Below, piece after piece: positions 1 through 5,277 of a stretch of 8,963 nt of DNA. The DNA lies in assembly GCA_023228995.1 (NCBI GenBank), contig JALOAD010000084.1, positions 1 through 8,963 of the forward strand, written 5' to 3'. Positions within the stretch are counted from its first letter, which is position 1. The number at the start of each line of letters is the position of its first letter. This DNA is from Candidatus Muiribacterium halophilum (GTDB lineage Bacteria; Muiribacteriota; Muiribacteriia; Muiribacteriales; Muiribacteriaceae). The notes beneath the pieces were generated by a model. That model did no database searches. It was given only the letters and a program-made list of their open reading frames with translations, and had not been told where the DNA came from. Made by a program: the position numbers and the translations under genes.

Positions 1-888
1 CAATGTTCTGTAGATTTTGATTATAAGAAATATATACCTGAACCTAATCATGAAGAACTTAACCTTTTATTAAATAGACACGATTTTGGTTCTGATGAAT
101 ATTTCAAAAAATTAAATAATGATCAAAAATTGAGAGTTTGTAGTAAAAGGAATTTTGATTATGAAAAATACTGGGAAGAATTAACAACATCAATGAAATT
201 AGAAGTAGTTAAAAATAACCTCAAATTCAATCCACATAAATATTTCTCCGAATTAAATGAAACTATTACAGAAGAATATTCACTAACTAATAAAGAGAAA
301 AACAAAACAATGTTAGATTTCTATTGTGAAAGACAATATACCGACTATGATAAGATTTGGGATAAATTAGATACTCAACAAAAGCTAAATGTTATAGTGA
401 AATCTCATAACTTTGATGTAGGTGATAGAATAGATGAAGTGTTTGATTTACTTAAAAATTATCCTTTCAAATTATATGATTTTATCTCATCAAGAATTTT
501 CAACACCAGTGAATATTTTTTCAATAAGAAAGAAATCATATTAGAAGAACTTGATATAAAATACAAGGAACTTGTTATTAACCTTTTCAAGTCTTTCAAA
601 TTATTCACATATGAAGATATAATGGAATTAAGAGAAGAAATGAAAACAGGTAAATATACTGGTGTTGTGATGCACCCACTATTGTATAAAAATGTTCCTT
701 TCAGTGTTATTAAAAATAAAAAAAATCAAACTAAATTTCTAGGTATACCAGGCATACAAGATGAATTTTTTGAAAAAGGATTTTATCTATATGATATACA
801 AAAAAATACATACTCAAAAATAAAAGATTATAATTATATTTTGAGAGAAAATAAATTAAATAGATTATTAAACAATGAAACAAAATAA
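1..888 (+). CDS. C-terminal part of a repeat-containing phage protein of unknown function (5' end outside window)
   Basis: The frame is open from the first base, so the true start lies upstream; a TTG at 130 is an ordinary Leu codon inside the repeats, not a start. 295 residues are visible. The first ~140 are degenerate repeats with aromatic positions F6, F29, F52, F76, Y113 and F138, mostly 23-25 residues apart. The pattern is [F/Y]-[D/N]-x-x-[K/E]-[Y/I]-[F/W]-x-x-L followed by K-L-x-V. The rest is charged and helical-looking, with no signal peptide or membrane segment. It ends in R-E-N-K-L-N-R-L-L plus five residues, a C-terminal peptide shared with two other proteins in this window. The next gene follows closely, so they are probably cotranscribed. 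I do not recognise the family. A helical-repeat structural or interaction protein is possible, but that is a guess. Confidence 0.85.
   Translation, partial: QCSVDFDYKKYIPEPNHEELNLLLNRHDFGSDEYFKKLNNDQKLRVCSKRNFDYEKYWEELTTSMKLEVVKNNLKFNPHKYFSELNETITEEYSLTNKEKNKTMLDFYCERQYTDYDKIWDKLDTQQKLNVIVKSHNFDVGDRIDEVFDLLKNYPFKLYDFISSRIFNTSEYFFNKKEIILEELDIKYKELVINLFKSFKLFTYEDIMELREEMKTGKYTGVVMHPLLYKNVPFSVIKNKKNQTKFLGIPGIQDEFFEKGFYLYDIQKNTYSKIKDYNYILRENKLNRLLNNETK
10..420 (+). repeat. Degenerate protein repeats with a 23-24 residue period
   Basis: At least six copies of a diverged unit [F/Y]-[D/N]-x-x-[K/E]-[Y/I]-[F/W]-x-x-L-x(4)-K-L-x-V can be aligned in the protein. Anchors are at residues 6, 29, 52, 76, 113 and 138 of the visible frame. 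Examples are FDYEKYWEEL and YTDYDKIWDKL. The longer spacing before the fifth copy is an insertion rich in Thr, Glu and Lys. The repeats are conserved as protein only and are not near-identical DNA repeats. More copies may lie upstream of the window. Confidence 0.65.
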
Positions 889-910
889 CAATATAAAAAA
901 GAAAATAGTT

Positions 911-1438
911 ATGAAGAATAAAGAGATTGAACGAAAATTTCTTATAGATCCAAACAAAATTCCTTTTGATTTAGATAAAATGCCCTATAGAGACATTACT
1001 CAAGGTTATGTAACATCTATTGATAGAGATTTGACTTTTAGATTAAGACATGTATTATATCGTGATAAATATAGTGAACCATTGGGTGAAGATTGGTTTC
1101 AGACTATAAAAGGAAAAGGTTCCAAAGTTAGAGATGAGTATGAATTCAGATTACTCAGAGAACAATTTAAGAAAATGTGGAAATTATGTGAAAAATTATG
1201 TTTACATAAATGGCGATATGATCCTCCTTGTGAAGAAGGAACAATGCATCTGGACCAATATAAGAGTGAATTGAAAGGTCTTTGGACAGTCGAAGTAGAA
1301 TTTGATACCATTGAAGAATGTGATGCTTATACACCACCAAATTGGTTTGGTGAAGAAGTCACAGAAGATATGAGATATACGAATTTAAGCCTGACTATAA
1401 ACGGCATTCCTGAAGGAACAAAAATATATAAAGATTAA
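911..1438 (+). CDS. CYTH-domain protein (triphosphate tunnel metalloenzyme-like)
   Basis: CYTH proteins (inorganic triphosphatases, thiamine triphosphatases, class IV adenylate cyclases) bind a triphosphate and metals inside a beta-tunnel lined by alternating charged residues. That pattern is clear here: an N-terminal E-I-E-R-K-F, then F-R-L-R, K-G-K-G, E-Y-E-F, and a late L-K-G-L-W-T-V-E-V-E-F. The last is the usual Gly-Leu...Glu-x-Glu strand. The order and the ~175-residue length fit a single CYTH domain. I chose ATG 911 because ExERKF normally sits within a few residues of the start. ATG 875, in the same frame and overlapping the previous gene by 14 bases, would add 12 Lys/Asn-rich residues and cannot be excluded. 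The stop codon is directly followed by the dUTPase start (TAAATG). Its substrate in the phage is unknown; a role in nucleotide or polyphosphate chemistry next to dUTPase is an inference. Confidence 0.85.
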   Translation: MKNKEIERKFLIDPNKIPFDLDKMPYRDITQGYVTSIDRDLTFRLRHVLYRDKYSEPLGEDWFQTIKGKGSKVRDEYEFRLLREQFKKMWKLCEKLCLHKWRYDPPCEEGTMHLDQYKSELKGLWTVEVEFDTIEECDAYTPPNWFGEEVTEDMRYTNLSLTINGIPEGTKIYKD

Positions 1439-2044
1439 ATGAATCATAAAGAAAAAGAAGAAAGAGCAGAAAGTATTCTAACTTATCCAACACCTATAAA
1501 ATATAGAGGATTTGAACAAGTTGAAGAAAAACACATTAAACACAAAGATGTAGAAACAATTACACCAACAAAAGGTAGTAAAAATTCAGCAGGATATGAC
1601 TTATACTCAAAAGAAGATATTACAATATTACCAGGTGAAAAACACGTATTTTGGACTGATATTAAAGCATATATGATGCCTGATGAAGTATTAAAAATAT
1701 ATGTTAGAAGTTCAGTAGGTATCAAAAGAGATTTAGTTTTAGCAAATGGTACAGGAATTATTGATTGTGTACCTGCTGGGACAATGATAAAAACTAATGA
1801 TGGTGAGATTGAAGTTGAAAAATTAATGGATGTTGAAAAAGTAATAATGTCATATAATGAAATAGATGGTGAAATAGAGGAAGACAAATTGGAAGATATA
1901 TGGTGTGTTGATTATGATGAATTGATAGAAATTGAAACTGATAGTGAAAAAATCAGAATACCAGAAAATAAACAAGTATATACTAAAAGAGGTTGGATTA
2001 AAGCAAAAGAATTGAATATATATGATGAAATTTTCCATTATTAA
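1439..2044 (+). CDS. dut: Split dUTPase, N-terminal half fused to an intein N-half
   Basis: Residues 1-109 are the first part of a trimeric dUTPase (dUTP to dUMP + PPi). Motif I is A51-G-Y-D-L, motif II is R90-S-S, and motif III begins as G-T-G-I-I-D109. At C110 the dUTPase stops and an intein N-half starts. Block A is C-V-P-A-G-T-M-I-K-T-x-D-G. The last block, around residues 171-197, reads IRIPENKQVYTKRGW followed by KAKELxxxDEI, a good match to Hint block B except that the usual T-x-x-H is P-E-N-K. The reading frame ends after Y201, 92 residues into the intein, so the host protein must be completed in trans by the cistron at 2956-3258. The splice would join D109 to a Cys. Relative to other dUTPases this falls inside the catalytic IDxDY segment. 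The start ATG directly follows the CYTH stop. The N-terminus is about 40 residues longer than a minimal dUTPase. Confidence 0.9.
   Translation: MNHKEKEERAESILTYPTPIKYRGFEQVEEKHIKHKDVETITPTKGSKNSAGYDLYSKEDITILPGEKHVFWTDIKAYMMPDEVLKIYVRSSVGIKRDLVLANGTGIIDCVPAGTMIKTNDGEIEVEKLMDVEKVIMSYNEIDGEIEEDKLEDIWCVDYDELIEIETDSEKIRIPENKQVYTKRGWIKAKELNIYDEIFHY
1766..2041 (+). mobile_element. Split intein, N-terminal half (Hint fold)
   Basis: This 92-codon segment begins with the nucleophile Cys1 (TGT at 1766) after the catalytic Asp codon of dUTPase. It contains blocks A and B of the Hint splicing domain and ends at a stop where a continuous intein would carry its endonuclease. The block B histidine position is Lys (AAA, 1970-1972) and the preceding Thr position is Pro (1961-1963). 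Its partner is the 37-codon C-half at 2956-3066. Sizes of about 92 and 37 residues are typical of natural split inteins. Confidence 0.87.
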
Positions 2045-2047
2045 AGT

Positions 2048-2061
2048 TTAATATATAATAC
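2048..2061 (+). promoter_or_regulatory. Promoter-like 14-mer TTAATATATAATAC before the endonuclease gene
   Basis: An exact copy of this 14-mer occurs at 3988-4001, in front of the gene at 4021. Both lie in short non-coding gaps, both are preceded by TTAAAG, and they end 16 and 19 bases before the start codons. The core contains TATAAT. It does not resemble the Bacteroidota host consensus (TTG then TAnnTTTG), so a phage-specific promoter is the simplest reading. It would let the endonuclease and the dUTPase C-half be transcribed independently of the genes upstream. Confidence 0.5.
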
Positions 2062-2077
2062 TAAACAAATTGATTCA

Positions 2078-2959
2078 ATGATGGAAAAATCATGTTTAAT
2101 GTGTAATGAAAAATTTAATGTATCTAATTGGAATAAAAATAAAAAATATTGTTCACAAGAATGTTATTGGAAAGATAAAAATAAAAGTGAAAAATCGTGT
2201 TCTATATGTGGTAAAAAAACAAACAATGATAAATATTGCTCAAAAAAATGTTATGGAGAATCAAAATATTTAGAAAATGTAAAAAAATGTGATAATTGTG
2301 GCAAGGAGTATCACAACACTAATAAAAACTCAAGATTTTGTTCTAAAGAATGTTATTGGGAATATAGAAATAAAAATAAAAATGAAATTTTCCAATCAAA
2401 TCAAAGAAAAAATCTAATAAATAAAGAGTGTGAAAAATGTGGAAAAGTATATAGTGTTCATAAATATAGAGAATATACAAGTAAATTTTGTTCAAAGAAA
2501 TGTTTTTATGATTTTCACAATGTGAAGAAAGTGTGTCCAACATGCAAAAAGGAGTTCATTACACCAATAAATGAATCGGATAAAATATACTGTTCAAATA
2601 GTTGTGTTTTAATTACTAGGTATTCTAAAATTGAAAGAGATATTAAGGAGATATTGTCGGAAAATTATGAAATAAAAAATATAAAAATAAAAGCAAAAAA
2701 CAGAACATTATTTCCAGATATTGTGATAGGTGATACCATCATTGAGATATATGGTGATTATTGGCATTGTAATCCTGAAATATACGATGAAAATTATTAT
2801 CACAAACAAATAAATAAATTATCAAAAGATGTTTGGGAGCACGATAAAGAAAGAATAAATATACTAAAAACATATGGATATAATGTGTTGATTATTTGGG
2901 AAAAAGAATGGAAAGAAAATAAAGATAAAACTATTAAAAAAATAATTGAAAATATATGA
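2078..2959 (+). CDS. Homing endonuclease with Cys4 fingers and a Vsr-like EDxHD nuclease domain
   Basis: Residues 1-180 carry about five C-x-x-C ... C-S-x-x-C fingers (Cys pairs at 6/9+25/29, 41/44+54/58, 71/74+88/92, 118/121+138/142, 153/156+172/176), probably for DNA recognition. Residues ~183-293 form a Vsr-fold nuclease. E186 is in the first helix, D214 is in F-P-D-I-V-I, H230 is in Y-G-D-Y-W-H-x-N-P, D256 is in W-E-H-D-K-E-R, and the domain ends with I-I-W-E-K-E-W. These match the EDxHD signature of phage endonucleases such as I-Bth0305I. The gene sits between the two halves of a split intein in dUTPase. It has a promoter-like motif upstream, and its TGA overlaps the next ATG (ATGA). Its base composition is lower in G+C than most neighbours (14 of 60 in 2161-2220). 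The likely role is cutting dut genes that lack the insert, so that the whole cassette spreads. ATG 2078 and ATG 2081 are both possible starts. Confidence 0.85.
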   Translation: MMEKSCLMCNEKFNVSNWNKNKKYCSQECYWKDKNKSEKSCSICGKKTNNDKYCSKKCYGESKYLENVKKCDNCGKEYHNTNKNSRFCSKECYWEYRNKNKNEIFQSNQRKNLINKECEKCGKVYSVHKYREYTSKFCSKKCFYDFHNVKKVCPTCKKEFITPINESDKIYCSNSCVLITRYSKIERDIKEILSENYEIKNIKIKAKNRTLFPDIVIGDTIIEIYGDYWHCNPEIYDENYYHKQINKLSKDVWEHDKERINILKTYGYNVLIIWEKEWKENKDKTIKKIIENI

Positions 2960-3066
2960 AATACGAAAAAATAAAATCAATAAAAAGAGTTAAAGGTGAA
3001 AAAATATATCATCTTACAATAAAAAATAATCATAACTTTTTTGGTAACAATTTACTATTACACAAT
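2956..3066 (+). mobile_element. Split intein, C-terminal half
   Basis: The 37 codons run from the ATG to the terminal Asn codon at 3064-3066. They carry the HNF...HN end of a Hint domain followed by Cys. The usual Y-D-L of block F is Y-H-L here. The segment has its own start codon, as expected for a natural split intein. Confidence 0.87.
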
Positions 3067-3258
3067 TGCGATTATTATTCAAATCCAGACAATGATGGTA
3101 ATATCGGTGTTTGTTTAAGAAACGAATCAAACGAAGAAAGAGTAATAGAAAAAGGTGAAAGTATAGCACAAGGCGTTTTCTTGAAATATTTACTTGCTGA
3201 TGATATAGTTTCAGACCAAGAAAGAAAAGGTGGTATCGGCTCAACTGACAAAAACTAA
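2956..3258 (+). CDS. dut: Intein C-half fused to the C-terminal half of split dUTPase
   Basis: Residues 1-37 are an intein C-half. They contain I-K-R-V-K-G-E-K-I-Y-H-L-T-I (block F) and H-N-F-F-G-N-N-L-L-L-H-N (block G), ending in the diagnostic His-Asn. C38 (TGC, 3067-3069) is the +1 nucleophile and first C-extein residue. The remaining 63 residues finish the dUTPase: C-D-Y-Y completing motif III, G-E-S-I-A-Q-G for motif IV, and R-K-G-G-I-G-S-T for motif V. The Phe normally found in the G-G-F-G of motif V is Ile here. Joined to residues 1-109 of the upstream half this gives a 172-residue dUTPase with all five motifs. The ATG overlaps the endonuclease stop by four bases, so translation is probably coupled to it. 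Splicing in trans is inferred from sequence only. Confidence 0.9.
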   Translation: MKYEKIKSIKRVKGEKIYHLTIKNNHNFFGNNLLLHNCDYYSNPDNDGNIGVCLRNESNEERVIEKGESIAQGVFLKYLLADDIVSDQERKGGIGSTDKN

Positions 3259-3263
3259 GTTCT

Positions 3264-3397
3264 ATGAATGAAACCAGACAAGAAAAAAAATTGTCGAAAA
3301 ATGGAAACCTATAATTGATAATTTAGGTGTTGATTCTGAAGACAAAAAAGAATGGATTAGTCAATATGCAGAAATCACCAATCGAGTGAAAATCTAA
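3264..3397 (+). pseudogene. Frameshifted fragment resembling the amino terminus of a gp23-like major capsid protein
   Basis: From ATG 3264 the frame reads MNETRQEKK and soon stops. One extra A in the A8 tract at 3283-3290 would instead continue into I-V-E-K-W-K-P-I-I-D-N-L-G-V and E-W-I-S-Q-Y-A-E-I, ending at TAA 3395-3397 (about 44 residues). The downstream frame has an in-frame TGA at 3269-3271 and no usable start of its own. The E-K-W-x-P-I-[IL] pattern followed by a D-x-x-K-x-W-[IM]-S-x-Y-A element resembles the start of T4-type major capsid proteins. The next gene has the following conserved capsid segment. The stop overlaps the next start as TAATG. This is either a decaying capsid-gene fragment or a small gene with a homopolymer error or slippage. 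The capsid assignment rests on recognition of short motifs. Confidence 0.5.
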
Positions 3398-3642
3398 TGT
3401 CTTCTGGTAATACCGTTTCTGGTAATACCGTTTCTGAAGATTTCCAATTATTACCAATATCTATAAAAGTAGCTTCTAAAACGATTGGCTTAGACGTGGT
3501 TGCAGTACAACCAATGTCAGCACCTATTGGCACATTACTATTTGACCAAGAAACAGAAGAACAAAAAGCAGAAAGAATAAGAAAAGAAAGAGAGAAAAAA
3601 TTAAAGAGAATTCTGGGAGATGACTACGAAGGAGATATATAG
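3397..3642 (+). CDS. Small protein with a truncated gp23-like capsid segment and a Lys/Arg-rich tail
   Basis: The protein is 81 residues. After two copies of S-G-N-T-V comes a segment containing L-L-P-I-S-I-K-V-A-S-K-T-I-G-L-D and P-M-S-A-P-I-G-T-L-L-F. This closely follows the conserved early region of T4-type major capsid proteins, which read LLP-x-x-[IL]-x-VA-x-[KQ]-TIG-x-DLV, then PM-x-x-P-x-G. A capsid protein would continue for hundreds of residues. Here, directly after G-T-L-L-F, the sequence becomes a charged helix ending R-E-K-K-L-K-R-I-L plus eight residues. The product therefore looks like a capsid N-terminal fragment joined to another protein's tail, a chimera or relic. It starts at TAATG behind the preceding fragment and overlaps the next gene by 23 bases. 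Function is unknown; a truncated capsid piece made as a separate peptide cannot be excluded. Confidence 0.65.
   Translation: MSSGNTVSGNTVSEDFQLLPISIKVASKTIGLDVVAVQPMSAPIGTLLFDQETEEQKAERIRKEREKKLKRILGDDYEGDI
3406..3435 (+). repeat. Perfect 15-bp tandem duplication (two copies)
   Basis: GGTAATACCGTTTCT occurs twice in tandem (3406-3420 and 3421-3435), encoding G-N-T-V-S twice in frame. It lies just after the start of the capsid-like fragment. It looks like a recent slippage duplication and keeps the frame. Confidence 0.9.
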
Positions 3643-3961
3643 AGAGAAAATTGATAAAGTCATTCAAGATACCATATTTGATTCTTTCTTTGGTAGAATG
3701 AAGTCACATAAAGATTTTATTGATTTAATTGATTTAGGTAAATCTATAATACCATATGTGATTGAAGATTTAGAAGAAGATCCAGGCTGGGTACAAGTTG
3801 TTTTACTGTATGAAATGAATGAAAAAGGTATAATATCTATTGATAAAATTGATAGAAAAGTTCGTGCTGGTGTGTTTCAAGATAATGTAGAATTTTGGAT
3901 TGATTGGTGGAAACGTCAAAATAGAGAAAACAAATTAAATAGAATACTAAAAGACACTTAA
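3620..3961 (+). CDS. Small conserved protein of an uncharacterised family (S-H-x-x-F / I-P-x-[VL]-[IL] / W-x-x-W type)
   Basis: The protein is 113 residues. The core reads S-H-K-D-F-I-D-L-I-D-L-G-K-S-I-I-P-Y-V-I-E-D-L-E-E-D-P-G-W, then after a gap W-I-D-W-W-K. This order (HPxF, IxxLG, xxIPxLLxxLExxPxxW, then a C-terminal WxxW) resembles a family of small proteins scattered through bacterial genomes whose function I do not know. The C-terminus is R-E-N-K-L-N-R-I-L-K-D-T, nearly identical to the tail of the protein at the left edge of the window. ATG 3620 overlaps the preceding gene by 23 bases and follows a GGGAG, one of the few Shine-Dalgarno-like strings here. It lies very close to the ATG, however, so its use is doubtful. 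The stop codon lies in the loop of a terminator hairpin, so this gene ends its transcription unit. Confidence 0.8.
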   Translation: MTTKEIYREKIDKVIQDTIFDSFFGRMKSHKDFIDLIDLGKSIIPYVIEDLEEDPGWVQVVLLYEMNEKGIISIDKIDRKVRAGVFQDNVEFWIDWWKRQNRENKLNRILKDT

Positions 3962-3975
3962 ACGGTGTCTTTTTT
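3949..3975 (+). terminator. Intrinsic (Rho-independent) terminator
   Basis: AAAAGACAC (3949-3957) pairs perfectly with GTGTCTTTT (3965-3973) around a 7-base loop that contains the stop codon of the gene at 3620. The 3' arm runs into six T residues (3970-3975). It is directly followed by a promoter-like motif and a new gene, which supports a transcription-unit boundary. Confidence 0.8.
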
Positions 3976-3987
3976 CGTTTTAAAGAA

Positions 3988-4001
3988 TTAATATATAATA
4001 C
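3988..4001 (+). promoter_or_regulatory. Promoter-like 14-mer TTAATATATAATAC before the Lys-rich gene
   Basis: Identical to the motif at 2048-2061, with TAAAG just upstream, an embedded TATAAT (3994-3999) and a start codon 19 bases downstream. It lies between a terminator and the first gene of the next cluster, which is where a promoter is expected. Confidence 0.55.
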
Positions 4002-4020
4002 AAAATACATCTAATAAAAT

Positions 4021-5037
4021 ATGACAATGTTAAGAAATTCAACATTAAATCAATTGAAAAGAATTAATGATGAAATAAAAGCACAAGGTGGGACAACAGA
4101 TAGAAGAAGTGATTCAGAGAAAAATTTTTCTAATTCTATGTGGACACACGATCCTGTTGATGCTCATAAATCAGGTAAAAGAAAAATTGCAACCTACGAT
4201 GAATTATTTAGTATTGATATTCCAGATGCACCAGTAGAGGTAAAAATGAAAAAAGAAAATATGAAACACATTTTAAGTTTTGACAAAATGAATGAGAATG
4301 GTCCTAATGACACTCCTCAGGAAATAATGAAAAACATGAAAACAATAAAGAATTGGTTTAGCCAAGACACACCTAAAAAAGAACACACTATTGGTCTTAT
4401 AGGCAAATTTATTGATAATGGTAATGTTAAAGGTTATGTTAATAGAATTGAAGGCACAAAAGTATTTATTGAAACTATTGATAATAATGGTATTGTTGAA
4501 ATTAAACTTAAAGATGCTGTTAAAGGATATAAACCTGAAAAAGAAAAAACAGAAGCAAATATTGCTATCGAAGGACCTAATAATAAATCTGTTGGTACTC
4601 CTCCAAAAGGTGGTGGTGGATATTCACCAAAAATTGATGCAAAAGGTGAAAAAGCACCAGATCAAAAAATTACTAATAAGATAAATAAAGAAAAATCTAT
4701 TAAAAAATTTTCTGACATGTCTATTGATTTTGATAGTAATAAAGCTAAAACAACTAAGAAAGATGTTGCACCTAAGATAGATAAAAAAGGCGAAGAAACA
4801 AAAGATTCTAAGACCAATAAGAAAAATTATGGTCTAAAAGATATTAAGAAATTCTCTGATTTGTCAAACCCTATGAAAGAAGGAAAACCTACAAAATCAG
4901 AAAACAAACCTGGTGCAAGTATTGATAAAAAATCAGAAAAAGCAAAAGACAATAAAATAACTAAGAAAAACACTAAAGTTAAAAAGTTTAGTGATATGAA
5001 TTCTAATGTTCAGACAGGACCAAATAAAAAGAAATAA
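4021..5037 (+). CDS. Lys-rich protein with a small beta domain and three C-terminal KKFSD repeats
   Basis: The protein is 338 residues, very rich in Lys, Asp, Asn and Thr. It has no signal peptide or membrane segment. Residues 1-120 are polar. Residue 81 begins M-K-H-I-L-S-F-D-K-M-N-E-N, which resembles the N-terminal leader peptides of other small phage proteins; ATG 4261 there could be an internal start. Residues ~124-172 look like a compact beta domain, with I-G-K-F-I-D-N-G-N-V-K-G-Y-V and E-G-T-K-V-F-I-E-T, SH3- or KOW-like at most. Residues 203-326 hold three repeats of ~30 residues, [P/A]-x-I-D-x-K-x-E ... I-K-K-F-S-D-[ML]. It is the first gene after a terminator and promoter-like motif. 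I do not recognise the family. Low-complexity basic composition suits a capsid core, DNA-binding or scaffold-associated protein, but nothing proves it. Confidence 0.8.
   Translation: MTMLRNSTLNQLKRINDEIKAQGGTTDRRSDSEKNFSNSMWTHDPVDAHKSGKRKIATYDELFSIDIPDAPVEVKMKKENMKHILSFDKMNENGPNDTPQEIMKNMKTIKNWFSQDTPKKEHTIGLIGKFIDNGNVKGYVNRIEGTKVFIETIDNNGIVEIKLKDAVKGYKPEKEKTEANIAIEGPNNKSVGTPPKGGGGYSPKIDAKGEKAPDQKITNKINKEKSIKKFSDMSIDFDSNKAKTTKKDVAPKIDKKGEETKDSKTNKKNYGLKDIKKFSDLSNPMKEGKPTKSENKPGASIDKKSEKAKDNKITKKNTKVKKFSDMNSNVQTGPNKKK
4627..4998 (+). repeat. Three imperfect protein repeats ending in K-K-F-S-D-[M/L]
   Basis: The units are residues 203-233, 251-281 and 299-326 of the Lys-rich protein. Each opens with [K/S]-I-D-[A/K]-K-[G/S]-E, passes a Lys/Thr/Asn-rich stretch such as K-I-T-[N/K]-K, and closes with K-K-F-S-D-M/L. 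The DNA is only moderately similar between copies, so the repeats are old or under protein-level selection. Confidence 0.75.
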
Positions 5038-5040
5038 TAT

Positions 5041-5277
5041 ATGAAATACTTAAAAAAATTCGAAAATAATGCTGAAGTTGTCGAAGATTTCTTCAAAAAC
5101 TTACCTGACAATAGAGAAAAAGCGGAAATCGGTGATGTAGTGATGGGTGTTTGGTTCCCAAATAATGAATGGCACACTTTTACTGTTGAAGAATTAGAAG
5201 ATGGTAAATTAGGTGGTGTTGATGATTCGTCTGCATACTTTTTAGAAGATGCTTATCACGTAATCGTATTGAAATAA
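5041..5277 (+). CDS. Small acidic protein of unknown function (78 aa)
   Basis: The protein opens M-K-Y-L-K-K-F-E-N-N-A-E, then has an acidic body. A probable beta region contains I-G-D-V-V-M-G-V-W-F and a C-terminal A-Y-F-L-E-D-A-Y-H-V-I-V-L-K. The basic/aromatic start followed by Glu resembles the short N-terminal leaders of small T4-like phage proteins, including the next gene. It begins three bases after the previous stop, and its own TAA directly abuts the next ATG, so the three genes from 4021 to 5952 form one unit. I do not recognise a family. Confidence 0.8.
   Translation: MKYLKKFENNAEVVEDFFKNLPDNREKAEIGDVVMGVWFPNNEWHTFTVEELEDGKLGGVDDSSAYFLEDAYHVIVLK

Noticed and set aside
1099-1311. 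Antisense open frame opposite the CYTH gene
   Set aside because: It is a shadow of a well-supported gene, with no family motifs and no plausible expression signal. The same holds for antisense frames opposite dUTPase (1483-1887, 1850-2038, 3014-3244) and the first endonuclease (2343-2543).
1850-2080. One continuous intein with an in-frame endonuclease domain in dUTPase
   Set aside because: The intein N-half ends at a clear TAA, a promoter-like gap follows, and both the endonuclease and the C-half have their own start codons. The split form fits better than a sequencing error.
4412-4684. Second-frame ORF inside the Lys-rich gene
   Set aside because: Its Leu/Lys-rich low-complexity product is what the A+T-rich codons of the real gene give in the +1 frame, and it has no independent start context.
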